DNA of 64,000 bases from Viola odorata. Taxonomy: Eukaryota; Streptophyta; Magnoliopsida; Malpighiales; Violaceae. Position numbers and translations under genes: made by a program. This document shows positions 56,017 to 64,000 of the stretch, in pieces. Location of the stretch: positions 44,862,158-44,926,157 of the forward strand of contig OY829540.1 of assembly GCA_963691705.1 (NCBI GenBank), read 5' to 3'. The stretch's first letter is position 1, and each line of letters opens with the position of its first letter. A model generated the notes under the pieces. It saw only the letters and a list, made by a program, of their open reading frames with translations. It searched no databases and had not been told where the DNA came from.

Positions 56017-58784
56017 ACATGTGCAAACACAACATTAAAAACACGATGTGGGGACATGACCCTTCACAATGCTTAACAGAGAACATGTGCAAACACAACA
56101 TTAAAAACATGATCTGGGGACGTGACCCTTCACAACGCATAACAGACAACATGTGCAGACGTGACCAGACCCAACATTATCATCCGACATGTGCGGACGT
56201 GACCAAACACAACATTAAAAACACGATGTGGGGACGTGACCCTTCACAACGCTTAACAGACAACATGTACGGAAGTGACCAGACACAACATTATAAGACG
56301 CCATGTGCGGACGTGACCAAACACAACATTAGAAACACGATGAGTGGACGTGACCCTTCACAACGCTTAACAGACAACATGTGCAGACGTGAGCAGACAC
56401 AACATTATCAGACGACATATGCGGACGTGACCAAACACGATGTGGGGACGTGACCCTTCACAACACTTAACAGACAACATGTGCGGACGTGACCAGACAC
56501 AACATTATCAGACGACATGTGCGGACGTGACCAAACACAACATTAAAAACACGATGCGGTGACGTGACCCTTCACAAAGCTTAACCGAGAACATGTGCAA
56601 ACACAACATTAAAAACACGATGTGGGGACATGACCCTTCACAATGCTTAACAGGCAACATGTGCAAACACAACATTAAAAACATGATGTGGGGACGTGAC
56701 CCATCACAACGCTTAACAGACAACATGTGCAGACGTGACCAGACACAACATTATCATCCGACATGTGCGGACGTGACCAAACACAAAATTAAAAACACGA
56801 TGTGGGGACGTGACCCTTCACAACGCTTAACAGACAACATGTGCGGACGTGACCAGACAAAACATTATCAGACGACATGTGCGGACGTGACCAAACACAA
56901 CATTGAAAACACGATGTGGTGACGTGACCCTTCACAAAGCTTAACCGAGAACATGTGCAAACACAACATTAAAAACACGATGTGGGGACATGACCCTTCA
57001 CAATGCTTAACAGGCAACATGTGCAAACACAACATTAAAAACATGATGTGGGGACGTGACCCTTCACAACGCTTAACAGACAACATGTGCAGACGTGACC
57101 AGACACAACATTATCATCCGACATGTGCGGACGTGACCAAACACAACATTACAAACACGATGTGGGGACGTGACCCTTCACAACGCTTAACAGACAACAT
57201 GTGCGGATGTGACCAGACACAACATTATCAGACGACATGTGCGGACGTGACCAAACACAACATTAAAAACACGATGTGTGGACGTGAACCTTCACAACGC
57301 TTAACAGACAACATGTGCAGACGTGACCAAACACAACATTATCATCCGACATGTGCGGACGTGACCAAACACAACATTAATAACACGATGTGGGGACGTG
57401 ACCCTTCACAACGCTTAACAGACAACATGTGCGGACGTTACCAGACACAACATTATCAGACGACATGTGCGGACGTGACCAAACACGATGTGGGGACGTG
57501 ACCCTTCACAACGCTTAACAGACAACATGTGCGGACGTGACCAGACACAACATTATCAGACGACATGTGCGGACGTGACCAAACACAACATTAAAAACAC
57601 GATGTGGTGACGTGACCCTTCACAAAGCTTAACCGAGAACATGTGCAAACACAACATTAAAAACACGATGTGGGGACATGACCCTTCACAATGCTTAACA
57701 GGCAACATGTGCAAACACAACATTAAAAACATGATGTGGGGACGTGACCCTTCACAACGCTTAACAGATAACATGTGCAGACGTGACCAAACACAACATT
57801 AAAAACACGATGTGGGGACATGTGCAAACACAACATTAAAAACACGATGTGGGGACATGACCCTTCACAATGCTTAACAGGCAACATGTGCAAACACAAC
57901 ATTAAAAACACGATGTGGGGACATGACCCTTCACAATGCTTAACAGGCAACATGTGCAAACACAATATTAAAAACATGATGTGGGGACGTGACCCTTCAC
58001 AACGCTTAACAGACAACATGTGCAGACGTGACCAGACCCAACATTATCATCCGACATGTGCGGACGTGACCAAACACAACATTAAAAACACGATGTGGGG
58101 ACGTGACCCTTCACAACGCTTAACAGACAACATGTACGGACGTGACCAGACACAACATTATAAGACGTCATGTGCGGACGTGACCAAACACAACATTAAA
58201 AACACGATGAGTGGACGTGACCCTTCACAACGCTTAACAGACAATATGTGCAGACGTGAGCAGACACAACATTATCAGACGACATGTGCGGACGTGACCA
58301 AACACGACGTGGGGACGTGACCCTTCACAACGCTTAACAGACAACATGTGCGGACGTGACCAGACACAACATTATCAGACGACATGTGCGGACGTGACCA
58401 AACACAACATTAAAACACGATGTGTGGACGTGACCCTTCACAACGCTTAACAGACAAGATTTGTAGACGTGACCAGACACAACATTATCAGACGACATGT
58501 GCGGACGTGACCAAACACAACATTAAAAACACGATGTGGGGACGTGACCCTTCACAACGCTTAACAGACAACATGTGCGGACGTTACCAGACACAACATT
58601 ATCAGACGACATGTGCGGACGTGACCAAACACGATGTGGGGACGTGACCCTTCACAACGCTTAACAGACAACATGTGCGGACGTGACCAGACACAACATT
58701 ATCAAACGACATGTACGGACGTGACCAAACACAACATTAAAAACAGGATGTGGTGACGTGACCCTTCACAAAGCTTAACCGAGA
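56017..58784. repeat. HOR-C copy 3 (2,768 bp)
   Basis: Same order, with the diagnostic motif at 56,269. It carries ACAGATAAC near 57,768, like copy 1 and unlike copies 2, 4 and 5. I noticed no other private change. Confidence 0.95.
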
Positions 58785-61552
58785 ACATGTGCAAACACAA
58801 CATTAAAAACACGATGTGGGGACATGACCCTTCACAATGCTTAACAGAGAACATGTGCAAACACAACATTAAAAACATGATCTGGGGACGTGACCCTTCA
58901 CAACGCATAACAGACAACATGTGCAGACGTGACCAGACCCAACATTATCATCCGACATGTGCGGACGTGACCAAACACAACATTAAAAACACGATGTGGG
59001 GACGTGACCCTTCACAACGCTTAACAGACAACATGTACGGAAGTGACCAGACACAACATTATAAGACGCCATGTGCGGACGTGACCAAACACAACATTAG
59101 AAACACGATGAGTGGACGTGACCCTTCACAACGCTTAACAGACAACATGTGCAGACGTGAGCAGACACAACATTATCAGACGACATATGCGGACGTGACC
59201 AAACACGATGTGGGGACGTGACCCTTCACAACACTTAACAGACAACATGTGCGGACGTGACCAGACACAACATTATCAGACGACATGTGCGGACGTGACC
59301 AAACACAACATTAAAAACACGATGCGGTGACGTGACCCTTCACAAAGCTTAACCGAGAACATGTGCAAACACAACATTAAAAACACGATGTGGGGACATG
59401 ACCCTTCACAATGCTTAACAGGCAACATGTGCAAACACAACATTAAAAACATGATGTGGGGACGTGACCCATCACAACGCTTAACAGACAACATGTGCAG
59501 ACGTGACCAGACACAACATTATCATCCGACATGTGCGGACGTGACCAAACACAAAATTAAAAACACGATGTGGGGACGTGACCCTTCACAACGCTTAACA
59601 GACAACATGTGCGGACGTGACCAGACAAAACATTATCAGACGACATGTGCGGACGTGACCAAACACAACATTGAAAACACGATGTGGTGACGTGACCCTT
59701 CACAAAGCTTAACCGAGAACATGTGCAAACACAACATTAAAAACACGATGTGGGGACATGACCCTTCACAATGCTTAACAGGCAACATGTGCAAACACAA
59801 CATTAAAAACATGATGTGGGGACGTGACCCTTCACAACGCTTAACAGACAACATGTGCAGACGTGACCAGACACAACATTATCATCCGACATGTGCGGAC
59901 GTGACCAAACACAACATTACAAACACGATGTGGGGACGTGACCCTTCACAACGCTTAACAGACAACATGTGCGGATGTGACCAGACACAACATTATCAGA
60001 CGACATGTGCGGACGTGACCAAACACAACATTAAAAACACGATGTGTGGACGTGAACCTTCACAACGCTTAACAGACAACATGTGCAGACGTGACCAAAC
60101 ACAACATTATCATCCGACATGTGCGGACGTGACCAAACACAACATTAATAACACGATGTGGGGACGTGACCCTTCACAACGCTTAACAGACAACATGTGC
60201 GGACGTTACCAGACACAACATTATCAGACGACATGTGCGGACGTGACCAAACACGATGTGGGGACGTGACCCTTCACAACGCTTAACAGACAACATGTGC
60301 GGACGTGACCAGACACAACATTATCAGACGACATGTGCGGACGTGACCAAACACAACATTAAAAACACGATGTGGTGACGTGACCCTTCACAAAGCTTAA
60401 CCGAGAACATGTGCAAACACAACATTAAAAACACGATGTGGGGACATGACCCTTCACAATGCTTAACAGGCAACATGTGCAAACACAACATTAAAAACAT
60501 GATGTGGGGACGTGACCCTTCACAACGCTTAACAGACAACATGTGCAGACGTGACCAAACACAACATTAAAAACACGATGTGGGGACATGTGCAAACACA
60601 ACATTAAAAACACGATGTGGGGACATGACCCTTCACAATGCTTAACAGGCAACATGTGCAAACACAACATTAAAAACACGATGTGGGGACATGACCCTTC
60701 ACAATGCTTAACAGGCAACATGTGCAAACACAATATTAAAAACATGATGTGGGGACGTGACCCTTCACAACGCTTAACAGACAACATGTGCAGACGTGAC
60801 CAGACCCAACATTATCATCCGACATGTGCGGACGTGACCAAACACAACATTAAAAACACGATGTGGGGACGTGACCCTTCACAACGCTTAACAGACAACA
60901 TGTACGGACGTGACCAGACACAACATTATAAGACGTCATGTGCGGACGTGACCAAACACAACATTAAAAACACGATGAGTGGACGTGACCCTTCACAACG
61001 CTTAACAGACAATATGTGCAGACGTGAGCAGACACAACATTATCAGACGACATGTGCGGACGTGACCAAACACGACGTGGGGACGTGACCCTTCACAACG
61101 CTTAACAGACAACATGTGCGGACGTGACCAGACACAACATTATCAGACGACATGTGCGGACGTGACCAAACACAACATTAAAACACGATGTGTGGACGTG
61201 ACCCTTCACAACGCTTAACAGACAAGATTTGTAGACGTGACCAGACACAACATTATCAGACGACATGTGCGGACGTGACCAAACACAACATTAAAAACAC
61301 GATGTGGGGACGTGACCCTTCACAACGCTTAACAGACAACATGTGCGGACGTTACCAGACACAACATTATCAGACGACATGTGCGGACGTGACCAAACAC
61401 GATGTGGGGACGTGACCCTTCACAACGCTTAACAGACAACATGTGCGGACGTGACCAGACACAACATTATCAAACGACATGTACGGACGTGACCAAACAC
61501 AACATTAAAAACAGGATGTGGTGACGTGACCCTTCACAAAGCTTAACCGAGA
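58785..61552. repeat. HOR-C copy 4 (2,768 bp)
   Basis: Same order, with the diagnostic motif at 59,037. It has ACAGACAAC near 60,536, and I noticed no private change. It can serve as the HOR-C reference unit. Confidence 0.95.
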
Positions 61553-64000
61553 ACATGTGCAAACACAACATTAAAAACACGATGTGGGGACATGACCCTT
61601 CACAATGCTTAACAGAGAACATGTGCAAACACAACATTAAAAACATGATCTGGGGACGTGACCCTTCACAACGCATAACAGACAACATGTGCAGACGTGA
61701 CCAGACCCAACATTATCATCCGACATGTGCGGACGTGACCAAACACAACATTAAAAACACGATGTGGGGACGTGACCCTTCACAACGCTTAACAGACAAC
61801 ATGTACGGAAGTGACCAGACACAACATTATAAGACGCCATGTGCGGACGTGACCAAACACAACATTAGAAACACGATGAGTGGACGTGACCCTTCACAAC
61901 GCTTAACAGACAACATGTGCAGACGTGAGCAGACACAACATTATCAGACGACATATGCGGACGTGACCAAACACGATGTGGGGACGTGACCCTTCACAAC
62001 ACTTAACAGACAACATGTGCGGACGTGACCAGACACAACATTATCAGACGACATGTGCGGACGTGACCAAACACAACATTAAAAACACGATGCGGTGACG
62101 TGACCCTTCACAAAGCTTAACCGAGAACATGTGCAAACACAACATTAAAAACACGATGTGGGGACATGACCCTTCACAATGCTTAACAGGCAACATGTGC
62201 AAACACAACATTAAAAACATGATGTGGGGACGTGACCCATCACAACGCTTAACAGACAACATGTGCAGACGTGACCAGACACAACATTATCATCCGACAT
62301 GTGCGGACGTGACCAAACACAAAATTAAAAACACGATGTGGGGACGTGACCCTTCACAACGCTTAACAGACAACATGTGCGGACGTGACCAGACAAAACA
62401 TTATCAGACGACATGTGCGGACGTGACCAAACACAACATTGAAAACACGATGTGGTGACGTGACCCTTCACAAAGCTTAACCGAGAACATGTGCAAACAC
62501 AACATTAAAAACACGATGTGGGGACATGACCCTTCACAATGCTTAACAGGCAACATGTGCAAACACAACATTAAAAACATGATGTGGGGACGTGACCCTT
62601 CACAACGCTTAACAGACAACATGTGCAGACGTGACCAGACACAACATTATCATCCGACATGTGCGGACGTGACCAAACACAACATTACAAACACGATGTG
62701 GGGACGTGACCCTTCACAACGCTTAACAGACAACATGTGCGGATGTGACCAGACACAACATTATCAGACGACATGTGCGGACGTGACCAAACACAACATT
62801 AAAAACACGATGTGTGGACGTGAACCTTCACAACGCTTAACAGACAACATGTGCAGACGTGACCAAACACAACATTATCATCCGACATGTGCGGACGTGA
62901 CCAAACACAACATTAATAACACGATGTGGGGACGTGACCCTTCACAACGCTTAACAGACAACATGTGCGGACGTTACCAGACACAACATTATCAGACGAC
63001 ATGTGCGGACGTGACCAAACACGATGTGGGGACGTGACCCTTCACAACGCTTAACAGACAACATGTGCGGACGTGACCAGACACAACATTATCAGACGAC
63101 ATGTGCGGACGTGACCAAACACAACATTAAAAACACGATGTGGTGACGTGACCCTTCACAAAGCTTAACCGAGAACATGTGCAAACACAACATTAAAAAC
63201 ACGATGTGGGGACATGACCCTTCACAATGCTTAACAGGCAACATGTGCAAACACAACATTAAAAACATGATGTGGGGACGTGACCCTTCACAACGCTTAA
63301 CAGACAACATGTGCAGACGTGACCAAACACAACATTAAAAACACGATGTGGGGACATGTGCAAACACAACATTAAAAACACGATGTGGGGACATGACCCT
63401 TCACAATGCTTAACAGGCAACATGTGCAAACACAACATTAAAAACACGATGTGGGGACATGACCCTTCACAATGCTTAACAGGCAACATGTGCAAACACA
63501 ATATTAAAAACATGATGTGGGGACGTGACCCTTCACAACGCTTAACAGACAACATGTGCAGACGTGACCAGACCCAACATTATCATCCGACATGTGCGGA
63601 CGTGACCAAACACAACATTAAAAACACGATGTGGGGACGTGACCCTTCACAACGCTTAACAGACAACATGTACGGACGTGACCAGACACAACATTATAAG
63701 ACGTCATGTGCGGACGTGACCAAACACAACATTAAAAACACGATGAGTGGACGTGACCCTTCACAACGCTTAACAGACAATATGTGCAGACGTGAGCAGA
63801 CACAACATTATCAGACGACATGTGCGGACGTGACCAAACACGACGTGGGGACGTGACCCTTCACAACGCTTAACAGACAACATGTGCGGACGTGACCAGA
63901 CACAACATTATCAGACGACATGTGCGGACGTGACCAAACACAACATTAAAACACGATGTGTGGACGTGACCCTTCACAACGCTTAACAGACAAGATTTGT
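61553..64000. repeat. HOR-C copy 5 (partial, cut by window edge)
   Basis: The first 2,448 bp of the unit, with the diagnostic motif at 61,805. The window stops inside the module beginning AGATTTGT, so the array continues to the right. Confidence 0.95.

Larger units (their letters stand above)
1..64000. repeat. 38-bp-module satellite DNA array with nested higher-order repeats (fills the window)
   Basis: Every line of the window reads as variants of the same 38-bp module, whose core GGACGTGACC recurs throughout. M1, M2 and M3 align with each other (shared ATGTG-GGACGTGACC and CACAAC parts), so they probably descend from one ancestral 38-mer. I saw no stretch that does not fit this pattern and no inserted mobile element. 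A hand count on the 114-bp M1-M2-M3 consensus gives about 48% G+C, 41 A against 18 T on this strand, and 8 CpG. The array is too long and too hierarchical for a minisatellite locus and is best called satellite DNA of a eukaryote. Chromosomal position and species are unknown. No transcription signal, RNA gene or coding region can be supported. Confidence 0.97.

Noticed and set aside
1376..63555. Recurrent 72-codon minus-strand frames with hydrophobic LMLCLHM runs resembling membrane segments
   Set aside because: They are the reverse complement of the 66-bp pairs and neighbouring modules. They recur at block spacing with the same variation as the DNA, and overlap plus-strand frames. There is no sign of selection on protein.
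1..64000. CRISPR-like array of short direct repeats
   Set aside because: There are no unique spacers. The DNA between any repeated 20-30 bp is itself repeated and related, and no cas genes are present.
1..64000. CENP-B box or telomere repeat inside the satellite
   Set aside because: I looked for TTCG...CGGG-type boxes and TTAGGG runs on both strands and saw none. The GCGAACGTG variant lacks the rest of the box.
1..64000. ACATGT at module starts as terminal inverted repeats of a small transposon
   Set aside because: It is a 6-bp palindrome present in most M1 and M2 modules. There is no target-site duplication, no longer inverted repeat and no non-satellite cargo.
1..64000. Plasmid or phage origin iterons
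   Set aside because: Iteron clusters are a few repeats beside a replication gene. Here 64 kb is repeat only, with multi-kb higher-order structure typical of eukaryotic satellites.
1..64000. Nucleosome phasing from 5 x 38 = 190 bp
   Set aside because: The number is close to a nucleosome repeat length, but truncated modules break the register every few hundred bases, and no 190-bp unit is seen as a period.
1..64000. tRNA, rRNA, promoter or terminator signals
   Set aside because: No cloverleaf, rRNA-like block or unique AT-rich promoter is visible. Short TATA-like pieces (CATTATAATCC) are part of an M1 variant repeated many times.

Overview
The whole 64 kb window is one uninterrupted block of tandem satellite DNA. 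I found no gene, RNA gene, transposon or unique sequence anywhere in it, and neither edge of the array is inside the window. The unit is a 38-bp module present in three main forms that are recognisably related to each other: M1 (ACATGTGCGGACGTGACC start, TATCAGACG end), M2 (same start, ATTAAAAACAC end) and M3 (GATGTGGGGACGTGACCC start, GCTTAACAGACA end). M1-M2-M3 makes a 114-bp trimer. Truncated or altered modules of 37, 28, 24, 13 and 9 bp and a 39-bp hybrid are mixed in. I estimate about 1,800 modules in the window. This scale of organisation points to a eukaryotic chromosome, such as a centromeric, pericentromeric, subtelomeric or other heterochromatic block. The species cannot be named from the sequence. 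Many subfamily-defining positions are CpG to TpG/CpA changes, which fits a CpG-methylating genome (inference).

Modules are ordered into higher-order repeats (HORs). A marker form of M3 carrying a HindIII site (CACAAAGCTTAACCGAGA) begins each block and is followed by a 28-bp truncated M2. Distances between markers form a ladder (180, 246, 360, 449, 574, 607, 688, 1055, 1146, 1482 bp and others), and those I decomposed add up exactly from the module lengths. A diagnostic motif, ACGGAAGTGACC, occurs once per large HOR at 16 places and lets the whole window be phased.

Layout: 1-11,010 is a mosaic of rearranged blocks, with a 1.55-kb segment present twice 5,282 bp apart, an 809-bp tandem duplication and a 214-bp sub-array. 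11,011-14,524 holds two related units (1,864 and 1,650 bp). 14,525-17,624 is a partial forerunner of the 3,920-bp HOR-A, which then occurs three times (17,625-29,346; the last copy is 38 bp short). 29,347-36,656 is a 3,655-bp HOR-B in two copies. 36,657-50,480 holds three longer, less regular units (4,226, 5,473 and 4,125 bp). 50,481 to the end is a 2,768-bp HOR-C of 78 modules, in four full copies and one partial, nearly identical to each other.

The many short open reading frames on both strands are by-products: 114, 66 and 24 are multiples of three, so a stop-free frame persists until a marker module or a 24-bp module brings TGA into frame. None is proposed as a gene. The interest of the window is in how the array evolves: repeated unequal exchange, short deletions at microhomology, and progressive homogenisation towards the right-hand end.
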